Positions 1 through 8,417 of a stretch of DNA of 49,653 bases are shown piece by piece. The notes under the pieces are model-generated. The model made no database searches and was not told where the DNA came from. It was given only the letters and a program-made list of their open reading frames with translations. The DNA is from Arsenophonus apicola (GTDB lineage: Bacteria > Pseudomonadota > Gammaproteobacteria > Enterobacterales > Enterobacteriaceae), in contig NZ_CP084227.1 in assembly GCF_020268605.1 (NCBI RefSeq), positions 1-49,653 of the forward strand, in the 5' to 3' direction. Position 1 is the first letter of the stretch. The number at the start of each line of letters is the position of its first letter. Both the position numbers and the translations under genes were made by a program.

Positions 1-78
1 AGTATTTTGGAAATATTCGATAACGACTTAAGTATGCCATGTTATTATTATGGCGTTGTCCGTTAATCAACGGCAATA

Positions 79-120
79 TTTTCCCTGGTGTTGGCCAGCT
101 ATCAGCTGGTACTTTTTAGA
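79..120 (+). terminator. Rho-independent terminator-like hairpin, repeated near the window end
   Basis: A perfect stem CCAGCT-atc-AGCTGG at 95-109 is followed by a T-rich stretch. About 20 bases around its left arm (CCTGGTGTTGGCCAGCT) recur at 49344-49360, next to a matching hairpin downstream of the HU gene. No gene ends upstream within the window, so what it terminates is unknown. Confidence 0.6.
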
Positions 121-166
121 GAAATAACGTCCAGGCGTTTAAATTATTATTTATTGAATAAATCCC

Positions 167-1108
167 ATGAGTAAAAAATTCACCCCAACGCCCCACGACA
201 GTCTATTCAAGCAGTTTTTAAGTGAAAAAGAGACGGCAAAAGATTTCTTTGATGTATGGTTACCTGATGAGATTAAATCACTTTGTGACTTAGATAGTCT
301 CAAAGTGGAATCAGGTTCATTTATCGATAGTGAGATGAAAAAATATCAGAGTGATATTTTGTATTCTGTCAAAACCACAAAAGGAAAAGGTTATTTCTAT
401 CTCCTGATTGAAGCGCAATCATCCCCCGATAAGCTGATGGCATGGCGACTGATGCGTTATTGTATGGGCGCGATGCAAAAACATTTAGAGGCTGGCCACA
501 AAAAATTACCCTTAGTGTTTCCTATCCTGTTTTACACAGGCGAAAAAAGCCCTTACCCCTATAGTACAGATTGGTTCGACTGCTTTAGCGGGCGGGATAT
601 TGCCGAAAAGATTTATACCAAGCCATTTAAGTTAGTTGATGTCACCACACTTGATGACGGTGAAATTATGCAGCACAAACGAATGGCTTTGCTTGAGTTA
701 GTCCAGAAGCACATTCGCAGACGGGATATGACCGAGCTTTTGAGTGAAATTGTCAAATTATTATCGTATAATTATTACTCCGATAATCAGGTGATAACGT
801 TGTTTAACTACCTCATTCAGGAAGGGAATGCAAAAAAACCAATGGAATTTATCACTGAAATAGCAAAACAATCAGAAAAACACGAAGGAGCACTTATGAC
901 AATTGCTCAACAAATTGAACAAATGGGTATTCAAAAAGGCAAGCTGGAAGGAATGCAAGAAGGCATCCAGAAAGGCCTTCAGGAAGGCGAAAAACAGGCC
1001 TCTCTAAAGATTGCCCGTCAACTTCTTGAAAAGGGCGTAGAGCGAGACATAGTCAAACTATCAACGGGTCTCACTGATGCTGAATTAAGAAACCTGTTTA
1101 AAGACTAA
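167..1108 (+). CDS. Rpn-family recombination-promoting nuclease / PD-(D/E)XK transposase-like protein
   Basis: A 313-residue protein of the Rpn (Transposase_31) family, known as DNA endonucleases that promote RecA-independent recombination. It opens with the family signature HDSLFKQFLSEKETA (about residues 9-23). A PD-(D/E)XK core follows: an acidic residue in the strand around YQSDILYSVK, then LLIEAQSSPDKLMAWRLMRY, where E-A-Q is the catalytic ExQ. PLVFPILFYTG is also typical. The C-terminus is a Gly/Glu/Gln/Lys-rich stretch (GIQKGKLEGMQEGIQKG) found in many family members. The ATG gives a normal full-length protein. The ProQ gene starts one base after its stop, so the two are probably co-transcribed. 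Such genes are often multicopy in insect-associated Enterobacterales. Family assignment is firm; its activity here is inferred. Confidence 0.9.
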   Translation: MSKKFTPTPHDSLFKQFLSEKETAKDFFDVWLPDEIKSLCDLDSLKVESGSFIDSEMKKYQSDILYSVKTTKGKGYFYLLIEAQSSPDKLMAWRLMRYCMGAMQKHLEAGHKKLPLVFPILFYTGEKSPYPYSTDWFDCFSGRDIAEKIYTKPFKLVDVTTLDDGEIMQHKRMALLELVQKHIRRRDMTELLSEIVKLLSYNYYSDNQVITLFNYLIQEGNAKKPMEFITEIAKQSEKHEGALMTIAQQIEQMGIQKGKLEGMQEGIQKGLQEGEKQASLKIARQLLEKGVERDIVKLSTGLTDAELRNLFKD

Positions 1109-1109
1109 A

Positions 1110-1670
1110 ATGACCGAACGGCAGAAATTAAGCCTCAATCGCCCTAGACGGGCTTCTGAAGAAACGACACCCAAATCCTCACCGGTTTACCAAAAAAAGA
1201 TCTGGGTGAATTCTGCGCCCAAAAAACAGGTGAAAAAACCAAAACCCCAAAAGCCTGTTAAGGCAGTGACCCAAAAGCGAGTTGAAAAGCCTCAACCTGT
1301 TGTTAAGGTTAAAATCCCAAAACCACCGAAACCGCCTAAAAAACGGTTGCCGTTAGCAGAAGCAATTTCCCAAATTAGCCTCTTTTGGCCAGCCCTGTTT
1401 CCTGAACATCAGTTGAGACCGATGACAATCGGGACTCAACAAGCAATGTGGCAGGAAGTGAAGGTGAAGGGGTTACCGCTCACTAAAAAGCGCTTAAGAG
1501 CCTGTTTAAATAGCATTGGACACCACGTCGATTATCGCGCCCTTATTCAGTTGGGTGCTAGTCGTTATGACAAAGACGGACAGGTGGCAGGCGAGGTTAC
1601 CCAGGCGGATGTTGACGATAATCTACAGCGTCTGGCCAGACTAAACAAACCTATTTCCACAACCCCTTAA
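1110..1670 (+). CDS. ProQ/FinO-family RNA chaperone
   Basis: A 186-residue protein with two parts. Residues 1-80 are a Lys/Pro-rich, probably disordered and strongly basic arm with runs such as PKPQKPVKAV and KIPKPPKPPKKRLP. Residues 85-178 match the ProQ/FinO fold: LFPEHQLRPMTIGTQQAMW, then LTKKRLRACLNSIGHHVDY and the tail GASRYDKDGQVAGEVTQ. Family members bind sRNA or mRNA stem-loops and 3' ends. Plasmid FinO-type proteins stabilise antisense RNAs that control transfer or copy number. It follows the Rpn gene by one base and overlaps the convergent nuclease gene by four bases. A plasmid role in controlling mobilisation or replication RNAs is inference; no FinP-like RNA was identified. Confidence 0.88.
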   Translation: MTERQKLSLNRPRRASEETTPKSSPVYQKKIWVNSAPKKQVKKPKPQKPVKAVTQKRVEKPQPVVKVKIPKPPKPPKKRLPLAEAISQISLFWPALFPEHQLRPMTIGTQQAMWQEVKVKGLPLTKKRLRACLNSIGHHVDYRALIQLGASRYDKDGQVAGEVTQADVDDNLQRLARLNKPISTTP

Positions 1671-2149
1671 TCTGATTTTTTATCGGATTTCTGCTTGCGC
1701 CACATCCATGGCTCGATGGGACTTTTCGATGACCACAGCCCAATATTCGCTTGCCGTGCCTTTTTCTCGAGAGCCAAAAACCGGAAATCAGTCGCCCGTC
1801 CATGGCACCGATATGCCCACGCCAAGCCGGATTTAACCTGTTCGGCATTGATGTTTTTGCCTGCAATGATTAAGGTGCCCAACCAACGTCCAAACCTATC
1901 CTGTTTTTCTGTCATCACTTCAGCCTGCTTTTTCGCGCTCAGGTGAAGCAGGTTTTGTTTTGAACGCCTTCCAAAGGGTTGACCTAACTCTGGGGCATCA
2001 ATACCAATGAGGCGCACTTTGACCAGTTTTCCTTCCATGAGGACGTAAATAGTATCACCATCAATAACATTAACAACACGTCCAGAAAAATTAGCAAAAC
2101 CAAAAGAAGGAATGAGCAAGAGAATGAGAAGATAACCCTTTTTAGTCAT
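1667..2149 (-). CDS. Secreted thermonuclease-family (SNase/Nuc) endonuclease
   Basis: A 160-residue staphylococcal-nuclease-like protein. The ATG at 2149 is chosen over longer upstream frames because it begins a clear signal peptide (MTKKGYLLILLLIPSFGFA). The mature part keeps the active-site blocks: VIDGDTIYV, VRLIGIDAPELGQP (Arg, Asp, Glu) and DRFGRWLGTL with the second catalytic Arg. SKQNLLHLSAKK and the C-terminal QANIGLWS motif are also typical. The start overlaps the end of the relaxase gene by 8 bp, so it is probably translationally coupled and the last gene of the mobB-mobC-nuc operon. Plasmid Nuc proteins of this type are periplasmic or secreted. Whether it processes transferred or environmental DNA is unknown. 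Confidence 0.9.
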   Translation of the reverse strand: MTKKGYLLILLLIPSFGFANFSGRVVNVIDGDTIYVLMEGKLVKVRLIGIDAPELGQPFGRRSKQNLLHLSAKKQAEVMTEKQDRFGRWLGTLIIAGKNINAEQVKSGLAWAYRCHGRATDFRFLALEKKARQANIGLWSSKSPIEPWMWRKQKSDKKSD

Positions 2150-2897
2150 GGTGATTTCCCGTGTTTTTTTCCAGCTCTTCAATGGTCCGAAATAAAAACA
2201 TCTCTCTGTTTTTAGCATCAAAAGGAACGGGCACGTTATGGCGAATGACAGTTTTGATCCCCTCGAACAGTTTGAGGATAGCCTGTTTGTTTTTTTCATC
2301 CGGCAGTACATACATCGCATAATGCCAGTGATTAGCATCACTGGCGGCAAGATGGCTATTAATAATATTGATATAACGGGCTCGAGTTTTCATGGTTCGC
2401 TCCGTTTCAATGGCGATGATGGCGCCATTACTCAAGGTGATAACCCCATCGGGTCGATGTTTTATCCCCCGATAGCGCGCGTTAAATTCACCGCGATCGC
2501 CGTTAAGCCATTGACTGCCGCCTTTTGCTTCCAGCGCCACTCTCACCCGTTGATTCAGTAAGCGATGCTCCATTGACCAGTATTTCAATTTTGACGGTTC
2601 AAAATAATGAGGAAAGGTTTTATCTTCAGGTGAAACCACTTTGACTAAACCTTGCAGGGTGATCCCCCAAATCGTCAGTTTTCGCTTTAAGTTTGGGATT
2701 TCGTGTTTGATTAATAGCCTTTCATTAACAGCGCGATTTAATACTTTGTACAAAGGGCTGTGAGCGTTAGGACTAAAACCTAATACTTTCCTCAAAATGG
2801 TAAAGTCAGAATACGTTTCTTCTTTTAGAAAATTAAGCAGCAAAAACAGTTTGGTGGCCGTCGCTTCTTTTCTTTTTACAACGTCGTGAATAAGCAT
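2142..2897 (-). CDS. mobC: MobC-like relaxase (MOBC family; replication-relaxation fold)
   Basis: A 251-residue protein beginning at ATG 2897 behind a purine-rich RBS (TAAGGGACTTAAA). The N-terminus (about 1-100) resembles winged helix-turn-helix DNA-binding regions. The catalytic part has HRPDGVITL followed by AIIAIETERTMKTRARY, matching the MOBC motif ExExxxKxxxRY. That family (CloDF13 MobC) nicks oriT with a restriction-nuclease-like fold and no catalytic tyrosine. The coupling-protein gene lies 10 bp upstream, as in CloDF13 mobB-mobC. Known: MobC and MobB together process oriT and recruit a foreign type IV channel. Inferred: the structured region beyond mobB is the cognate oriT. Confidence 0.8.
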   Translation of the reverse strand: MLIHDVVKRKEATATKLFLLLNFLKEETYSDFTILRKVLGFSPNAHSPLYKVLNRAVNERLLIKHEIPNLKRKLTIWGITLQGLVKVVSPEDKTFPHYFEPSKLKYWSMEHRLLNQRVRVALEAKGGSQWLNGDRGEFNARYRGIKHRPDGVITLSNGAIIAIETERTMKTRARYINIINSHLAASDANHWHYAMYVLPDEKNKQAILKLFEGIKTVIRHNVPVPFDAKNREMFLFRTIEELEKNTGNHHD

Positions 2898-2907
2898 TTT
2901 AAGTCCC

Positions 2908-4635
2908 TTATAAATTAATGACAGGTTTCGGCTGAGAGGTGTCGGGGTTTTCCGTGTTATTGTTATAACAAAGCACATTGATGTGGGTTTTCTTGGCTGG
3001 AATATGTGAAAGTTTTGTTGCTTTCGCCAAGTCGTTTTGGGTGAAGGCAAAACCAACGAAAGGGGGAAGATTAAGCAACATATTGCAATCAATGTAATAT
3101 CGCTCTGCTTGACGGATAGTTCTATCGGTATCAATTTTTTCTGTTAACGTCATATCCGTTTTGACTTTTCGGATTTCATCGTCAACCAGAATTGAGCCTG
3201 TCATTTTGGCTACCCACTCGGCGGTATCCGGATCCCGCAGACGGTAAACCAACATGAATTTACAGTTTTCGATGACCGAACCTGCAACGGCTTCACCATC
3301 AAGATCAGCAGGGCAATCATACAAATCTTTAATCGATTGATGCGCCATGATGATATGAACACCTTTATCCCGCGCGGCGCCAAGTCCTTCCAAAGCAGGG
3401 CGGGAAAGGTGATATTTCAGTTCGTCTAAAAATATGGTGACTGGTCTGGGTTTACTATTTATTCTGTCACGAGTTTCCGCAATCTGAATGAGGCGGGTTA
3501 AAATCATTCGCTGCGCAGAGATAATTTTTTGATTGCGCATGGAGCCGATAATGTAGCAACATCCGCCTTCATCAAAAATTGTTTTTAAAGAAAACCCTTT
3601 TTTGGCATTAATTGAGTTCACCAGCGCGATTTCTTCAAGCTCACCATAAAAAGCGGGCACATCTTCTTGCAAGGAACGGACAAAATCACTATTAAACAGA
3701 TCTTGCAACGTCATCCCCTGTTTGTGAATTCCCGCCGTGTTTCTTGCTGCCCGTCGGTCGGCAATACGGTAAAAGTCTGCTCCCTCACCTTTTTTTGCCA
3801 AACTAAAGCCGGCGTTGAATAACTCTTCAAGTTGTTCATGCGAAATATCAGCGAGCAAATCAAGTTGATGGCTTAAATCATTCAAATTAATCAATACAAA
3901 GCGTTTTCCCGCTTTTTCACAGGCCGCTTTTAAAACATGAGGTGCCCACTCGTCATTTTTGGGATCTTCTACAAAAACAGCCTCATTTAACAAAATCGCC
4001 TGATAAATTAAAACTGATGCACTCACGCCTTTTCCGGAACCTGTGGTTCCTATGATGTCAGCGTGCTGTGATTGAAATTCCTTGATTGAGATATATTGAG
4101 GACAATTGCTTTTATCTAACCCGATGAAAATCCCTTTTTCCAAATCAATAAAAGTGAGCGGATCGTAAGACACACTAACCGGTAACATTTCTTTTACTTC
4201 TCTGACGTCGGTACGGGTATTTCTTTCTAGTTGGCTTTTTTTGATAATTTTGTGTTTGAGTGAATCAATTTCACCCGCCAAGAGCCGCCGGATGATCAGA
4301 TGAAAGATGAGGCCGGCGCCAGTGAACATAAATGTTAACCCCCAAAGTGAAAACCTAAATACACTATCTTGATTGAGTGATTTAAAAAATAAACTGAGGC
4401 CTTGGATGGTTAAAGGGGAAAGCGTGCCAAAGATTAAAAAAAAGAGTGAAGTTGAGGAAATGGCTTTTAACCAAAAAGGGGCTTCTTTTCTTTCCTCGCG
4501 CGGCAAGTGAAAAATAAAAGGAAGTGTGAGACCGGCAAAAATCGCCAGCAGAAAGGGATTGTTTTGCAAGAACAAAAGAAAAACAACAAAGGCATCAGCA
4601 AAGCCGTTTAGGCGTTGGAGAAGATGAGAATGCAT
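2908..4635 (-). CDS. mobB: MobB/TraD/VirD4-type coupling protein
   Basis: A 575-residue inner-membrane ATPase that would bring relaxase-bound DNA to a type IV secretion channel. Three hydrophobic segments occupy about residues 13-43, 57-85 and 92-115. Walker A is GTTGSGKGVS and Walker B is VTIFLDEL, followed by the ALEGLGAARDKGVHIIMAHQS region typical of TraD/VirD4 proteins. The late motif VIENCKFMLVYRLRDPDTA also fits. It heads an operon with mobC and nuc. No VirB/TraB-type channel genes occur in the window, so it probably docks to another element's channel. The intergenic DNA upstream of its start contains repeated GACTC boxes. Confidence 0.88.
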   Translation of the reverse strand: MHSHLLQRLNGFADAFVVFLLFLQNNPFLLAIFAGLTLPFIFHLPREERKEAPFWLKAISSTSLFFLIFGTLSPLTIQGLSLFFKSLNQDSVFRFSLWGLTFMFTGAGLIFHLIIRRLLAGEIDSLKHKIIKKSQLERNTRTDVREVKEMLPVSVSYDPLTFIDLEKGIFIGLDKSNCPQYISIKEFQSQHADIIGTTGSGKGVSASVLIYQAILLNEAVFVEDPKNDEWAPHVLKAACEKAGKRFVLINLNDLSHQLDLLADISHEQLEELFNAGFSLAKKGEGADFYRIADRRAARNTAGIHKQGMTLQDLFNSDFVRSLQEDVPAFYGELEEIALVNSINAKKGFSLKTIFDEGGCCYIIGSMRNQKIISAQRMILTRLIQIAETRDRINSKPRPVTIFLDELKYHLSRPALEGLGAARDKGVHIIMAHQSIKDLYDCPADLDGEAVAGSVIENCKFMLVYRLRDPDTAEWVAKMTGSILVDDEIRKVKTDMTLTEKIDTDRTIRQAERYYIDCNMLLNLPPFVGFAFTQNDLAKATKLSHIPAKKTHINVLCYNNNTENPDTSQPKPVINL

Positions 4636-4679
4636 AAGAAATTTTCCGTCTGAAAAACATGATGAGTGGGGTCAATGAC

Positions 4680-4739
4680 TGGAGTCAGCTTATCGAGTCA
4701 TGGATTGACTCTTTGGTCTGACTCCATAAATTGACTCCA
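4680..4739. repeat. Cluster of GGAGTCA/TGACTCC boxes upstream of mobB
   Basis: Within 60 bp there are about five copies of (G)GAGTCA or its complement TGACTC(C), including the spaced palindrome GAGTCA-tggat-TGACTC. The cluster lies about 45 bp upstream of mobB. It could be an operator for a mobilisation regulator or a relaxosome binding site; the choice is not decided by sequence alone. Confidence 0.55.
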
Positions 4740-4774
4740 CAAAAAAGAAAAAGAATTGAGCGCTTTTGGCGCTC
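4740..4774 (-). terminator. Rho-independent terminator for a minus-strand transcript
   Basis: On the minus strand the stem GAGCGC-caaaa-GCGCTC (4758-4774) is followed by a T-rich tail (AATTCTTTTTCTTTTTTG). It would stop transcripts coming from the 4.8-5.8 kb region before they reach mobB. Confidence 0.7.
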
Positions 4775-4930
4775 ATGCCCCTATCACTAGTTTCCACTTA
4801 CCCGCCGACCGGTGGTCGACGACTTAGCGTAAATCCTTGTTATAGTGGCAAAAGCGTGTGCCATTTCGTTTGGGCTGGACGCCCGCTCTGCTTGTCACAT
4901 GGTGGCAATGATTCCGCTGGACGCTACATC

Positions 4931-5107
4931 AAAGCCCCCAACATCAACTACGGCACACCGTCGCGCGCTACGCACGACCACCCCCTTTGAGACGCCGTTT
5001 TAAACCGCTTTTTCTTCGCAAGCTTGAAAAATCGGAAAACTGGCTTCAAAGAGGGTGGTCGTGCCACGTCGATATATCGACTTAGTCTCGACGGTGTGCG
5101 GGGCTTT
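4931..5107. other. Long interrupted inverted repeat; oriT or structured RNA candidate
   Basis: Three successive blocks on the left arm have complements in reverse order on the right: AAAGCCCC (4931-4938) with GGGGCTTT (5100-5107); GCACACCGTC (4953-4962) with GACGGTGTGC (5090-5099); and a 20-bp block GCACGACCACC..CTTTGAG (4972-4991) with its near-complement at 5045-5064. A separate palindrome GTCGATATATCGAC (5068-5081) lies inside the right arm. The whole can fold into one long cruciform or RNA. It contains no convincing gene. Its place next to mobB-mobC makes oriT the leading idea, but a nic site cannot be assigned. Confidence 0.55.
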
Positions 5108-5186
5108 GCCCCCCACTGCGGTACGCGCTAGGTCGCGCTAAAACGTGTGGGCACGTTTTCCCTTGTGGCTCCCCCCGGCTGCAGCA

Positions 5187-5329
5187 ATTTTCACTCTGTG
5201 AAAATGTTTGCAGTGAAGCGCTGGATACGTAAGCTTAACAATTTCTTCGAAATTGAACCTTACTACAGCGCCTCACTTATTATTTTAACGCTTAACAATT
5301 TTTTCAAAATTGAAGCTTAAAATAATAAG
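5187..5329. repeat. Three consecutive hairpins, two sharing one loop sequence
   Basis: The first is TTTTCAC-tct-GTGAAAA near 5188. The second (5218-5271) pairs GCGCTG..GTAAG..AATTTC with its complement GAAATT..CTTAC..CAGCGC. The third (5276-5329) pairs CTTATTATTTTAA with TTAAAATAATAAG. The last two carry nearly the same loop region (CTTAACAATTT..TTC..AAATTGAA), so they look like a duplicated module. Together with the inverted repeat to the left they make this the most structured non-coding DNA in the window. Confidence 0.6.
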
Positions 5330-5394
5330 CCTTAAAAAACACGCTTTTTGGGGAGGAATTATAAGAAGTGGTTTTGTGGATGATTTTTCTTTTT

Positions 5395-5419
5395 AGGGCG
5401 CTTTGCACCCTGTTTTTTT
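5395..5419 (+). terminator. Rho-independent terminator for a plus-strand transcript
   Basis: The stem AGGGCGC-ttt-GCACCCT (one mismatch) is followed by GTTTTTTT on the plus strand. No plus-strand gene lies upstream before the non-coding region at 4775-5390, so it would end an RNA initiated inside that region. Confidence 0.65.
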
Positions 5420-5795
5420 ATTTACAATGGGTAGATATCTTTATTAAATTTGCATTATGAACGGCGCCGTCTTTTGACGAAAAAACTACCATGCCTTTAA
5501 GGAGCTTTCCAGATTTTAATTCACCTTTAACTAAGTCTTCATCTACAGTGTCTAGTTTAAATTCTTTACCTTCAATTGAAAAAGCTTTAAGACAGGTATG
5601 AGCTAAATCAATTGGATTTCCGCTGTTTGATAATGCAATTTCAAACTGTTTTGTATAAAAGTTTTTTTCTCCTGCTGAAATACTTCCTTTCGCTTTTTCT
5701 GTCGCTATTACCATGATATTATCTAATGTATGAGCCAAAGCTGTAAAACTAAAACAACTAATTAATAATGCAGCTATTAAGTTTAGGTTTTTCAT
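5418..5795 (-). CDS. Small secreted protein of unknown function
   Basis: 125 residues with a clear signal peptide (MKNLNLIAALLISCFSFTALA, cleavage before HTLDN), so periplasmic or secreted. It has a good RBS (AAGGGAACAAAATG). The mature part contains two Cys (one in HTCLKAF, one in the terminal STHCK) that could form a disulphide, and a predicted beta-rich core (EKNFYTKQFEIALSNSGNPIDLAHTC). I do not recognise the family. It lies between the structured region and the topoisomerase gene, on the same strand as both mobilisation operons. A gap of 166 bp separates it from the topoisomerase stop codon, so it may have its own promoter. Confidence 0.65.
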   Translation of the reverse strand: MKNLNLIAALLISCFSFTALAHTLDNIMVIATEKAKGSISAGEKNFYTKQFEIALSNSGNPIDLAHTCLKAFSIEGKEFKLDTVDEDLVKGELKSGKLLKGMVVFSSKDGAVHNANLIKISTHCK

Positions 5796-5961
5796 TTTGT
5801 TCCCTTTATATATTATTTGTATTCAATTTTTCATTAATACATGAATTATGATTTTAAATCAAAAAATTTAACGTAGATTTAAATCCATAACTCATCGTTT
5901 TTAACGGCAGTAAAAAAATTAGCGGTTACTTTCAAATTCAAAAACGAGCTTACCGCTTTTT

Positions 5962-8043
5962 TCAAGTTTCAATTTTGCATCGAAATAAACCTTTAATTAT
6001 GCCCGTTTTTCCTTTCTGAATCAGGGTTTCAACCTGTTTGGTGGTAAGCTTTTTTTCTGCTACCGTAGACCAGATTTTAAAATCACAGCCGGTACAGGCA
6101 AAAAGTTTGGGACGCACCACAATATACTTACCACAATTGGAGCACGGAGTAGCTAACCTTTCTACCTGTCCCCCGTTGGGTTTTACTTCACCTTTGATTT
6201 CGCTGACATTAACCGTTATCACCAGTTTTCTCAGGTTGTCGAGTAGTGTATTCACAAACTCCTCAACGGTTTGATTACCCTGCTCGATATCGCTTTGTTG
6301 TGCTGACCAGAGTGCGGTCATATCGGGCAAGGTTGCTGACTCTGGTAGTGCACGGAAAAAGGCCACGCCAGTTTCTGTGGGAAGCAGTTTGCCTTTTTCT
6401 TCACGGATGAACTGACGGTTTTTCAGTTTTTCCAGCATATCCGAACGGGTGGCTGGTGTTCCAATGCCGCCGTGCTCATCCTTTTTGTCTTTATCCTTGT
6501 CTTTTAGCAGTTTTTTGATTTTTTCATCTTCAACAAAATCCGCTACCCGCACCAGCGCTGCCAGTAGTGTGGCTTCGGTGAATAATGGCGGTGGTGTGGT
6601 TTTCTTCTCATTCACCGTGACGGCGTCACAATTACCCCGTTGTCCCGTGCGTAATGCCTGTAGCACCTCAAATGCGCTGTCCGGCATCACCTCATCGCTG
6701 ACGTCAGACGCGTCACCTTTGAGAAAGGCGCTAAATCCGGCATCCACCGTTTTTGTTGCGCGTGCGCTAAAGGTTTCACCGTCAACCTCAACGACAACTG
6801 AGGCTTCCAGATAACGCTTGTTGTGCATGAACTGCACGAGATAATGTTGCGCGATAGCCAGATAAACCAGCCGTTCATGCTCACTGAGGGCGGTTAATAC
6901 CAGTACATTGGCGGTCGGGATAATCGCGGTATGTGCCGTGACCTTGCCACTGTCAAACGCCTTGCTTTTCTGGCTCGTGACAAGTGAAAGTCCGTTAAAA
7001 TCGCTAATGCCTTGCAGCGCCTCAAGCACCTGTGGCGCTTCATTAAACTGCTCATCAGACAGATAGGAACAATCAGAACGGTTATAGGTGATGGCTTTGT
7101 ATTTCTCTCGTAGCTGCTGGGTGATTTCCAGTGTTTTTGCGGCTGTCATTTTGTGCTGACGGTTCATTGTCTGCTGCAATCTCACCAGATTGAACGGAAG
7201 TGGCGGCGAGGTTTCTTTCTCCTGTACGCCAGCGGCCTTTATATCGGCATCCTTGCAGCGCAATCTTGCGGCGAGGTCATCAGCATAACGTTTACTGGTA
7301 AGACGCTTCTTGTCGTCCTGAGGCGCATTTTCGTTGACCTTCCAGTTGGCTGAAAATTGTTGACCGTTCACCAGAAAATCACCAACCAGTGAGTAGTAAA
7401 AGCTTGGCGTGTGCGACTGATTGGCGAGGTAGCGGCGCACTATCAGCCCTAAAATGGGCGTTTGTACCCGTCCTACCGACAAGACACCCCGATATCCGTT
7501 TTTGCGTCCCTCGATGGTATAGGCGCGCGTCATGCTCAAGCCGTAAATCAAATCGCCCGCAGCGCGGGCTAAAGCTTTGCGGTAAACCCCTTTAAACTGG
7601 TGATTGTCTTTCAGTTGGGCTAGCGCCTTTTTAACGGCAGCGTCGGTGTTATCGTTAATCAGCAAACGTTTAACGGGTTTTTGATTCCCAGCGTACTCAA
7701 GTAACTCTTCGACCAGCAATTGCCCCTCATCGTCTGGATCGCCTGCGTGGACAATCACATCTGCCCTTTTGATGAGGTTAATCACCGTTTGGGTATGCCC
7801 TTCCTTGCCGGCTATCGGCTCATAGCGCAGCGGGTAAAGCTGCAAGGGTAAATCTTCGGCTTTCCACTGCGCATAAGTGGAATTATACGCTTCTGGCTCA
7901 ATGGATTTAAGCAAATGCCCATAGCACCAAGTCACAACATTATCGGCGGACTCAAGATAGCCGTCTTTTTTCTGGAAATTGCCCCCTAGCGCTTTGGCAA
8001 TATCCTTCGCCACAGCGGGCTTTTCTGCTATATATAGGTTCAT
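5962..8043 (-). CDS. topB: DNA topoisomerase III (plasmid TopB/TraE type)
   Basis: A 693-residue type IA topoisomerase that decatenates single-stranded or replicating DNA. The N-terminal Toprim domain starts MNLYIAEKPAVAKDIAKALG and has the acidic triad in VHAGDPDDEGQLLVEE. The catalytic tyrosine lies in AITYNRSDCSYLSDEQF (the usual TYxRTD motif, here TYNRSD). ARAAGDLIYGLSMTRAYT and the GGIGTPATRSDMLEKL block are also typical. A C-terminal zinc ribbon has CSNCGKYIVV..FACTGCDF. Length is normal for plasmid copies. Such enzymes accompany conjugative and mobilisable plasmids and help separate plasmid DNA. A small gene lies 11 bp upstream, so the two are probably co-transcribed. Confidence 0.95.
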   Translation of the reverse strand: MNLYIAEKPAVAKDIAKALGGNFQKKDGYLESADNVVTWCYGHLLKSIEPEAYNSTYAQWKAEDLPLQLYPLRYEPIAGKEGHTQTVINLIKRADVIVHAGDPDDEGQLLVEELLEYAGNQKPVKRLLINDNTDAAVKKALAQLKDNHQFKGVYRKALARAAGDLIYGLSMTRAYTIEGRKNGYRGVLSVGRVQTPILGLIVRRYLANQSHTPSFYYSLVGDFLVNGQQFSANWKVNENAPQDDKKRLTSKRYADDLAARLRCKDADIKAAGVQEKETSPPLPFNLVRLQQTMNRQHKMTAAKTLEITQQLREKYKAITYNRSDCSYLSDEQFNEAPQVLEALQGISDFNGLSLVTSQKSKAFDSGKVTAHTAIIPTANVLVLTALSEHERLVYLAIAQHYLVQFMHNKRYLEASVVVEVDGETFSARATKTVDAGFSAFLKGDASDVSDEVMPDSAFEVLQALRTGQRGNCDAVTVNEKKTTPPPLFTEATLLAALVRVADFVEDEKIKKLLKDKDKDKKDEHGGIGTPATRSDMLEKLKNRQFIREEKGKLLPTETGVAFFRALPESATLPDMTALWSAQQSDIEQGNQTVEEFVNTLLDNLRKLVITVNVSEIKGEVKPNGGQVERLATPCSNCGKYIVVRPKLFACTGCDFKIWSTVAEKKLTTKQVETLIQKGKTGIIKGLFRCKIET

Positions 8044-8054
8044 TTTTTTCTCTC

Positions 8055-8297
8055 TTATTTGGTTTGTTGGATTTCTTGATTTTCATTTTCGATAAAATCA
8101 AGGGAGAAAAATCTTTGTGTCAGTTCGTCGTCAATAAAGCGCAAATCATTTTCATTGCTCGTTAAATACGTGGTTGAAAATAACCTAGCTTTATTGAGCA
8201 AATCATTGGTGTTGGTGAAGAAATAAGGTGCTCGTTGATTAATTTCATTAAGAACATGATTAACATTATCGTTTTTGTTTTTTAATTGATTTTTCAT
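8055..8297 (-). CDS. Small hypothetical protein upstream of topB
   Basis: About 80 residues from ATG 8297 (an alternative TTG lies one codon further up). It is Asn/Lys-rich at the start (MKNQLKNKNDNVNHVLNEI) and acidic at the end (FIDDELTQRFFSLDFIENENQE). No signal peptide, membrane segment or known motif is visible. It ends 11 bp before topB on the same strand, which supports a real gene in the topB operon. The RBS is weak. I do not recognise it. Confidence 0.5.
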   Translation of the reverse strand: MKNQLKNKNDNVNHVLNEINQRAPYFFTNTNDLLNKARLFSTTYLTSNENDLRFIDDELTQRFFSLDFIENENQEIQQTK

Positions 8298-8417
8298 CAA
8301 CGCTACAGGCAGAGCTTCTATCTCGGATATCGCGGTGCTCGTGGGTTTCAGCGTATATTCATAAGGCGCAACATTTGCGATGAACGCATCATCAGGAGAA
8401 GGGAATCGTTGATTCCC

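Noticed and set aside
4766..4990. A 74-residue plus-strand protein
   Set aside because: No RBS, and it covers one arm of the long inverted repeat; the composition follows the repeat structure rather than coding.
5187..5329. Integron attC sites
   Set aside because: The hairpins share AAC/GTT-like bases but lack paired core sites with gene cassettes, and no integrase is present.
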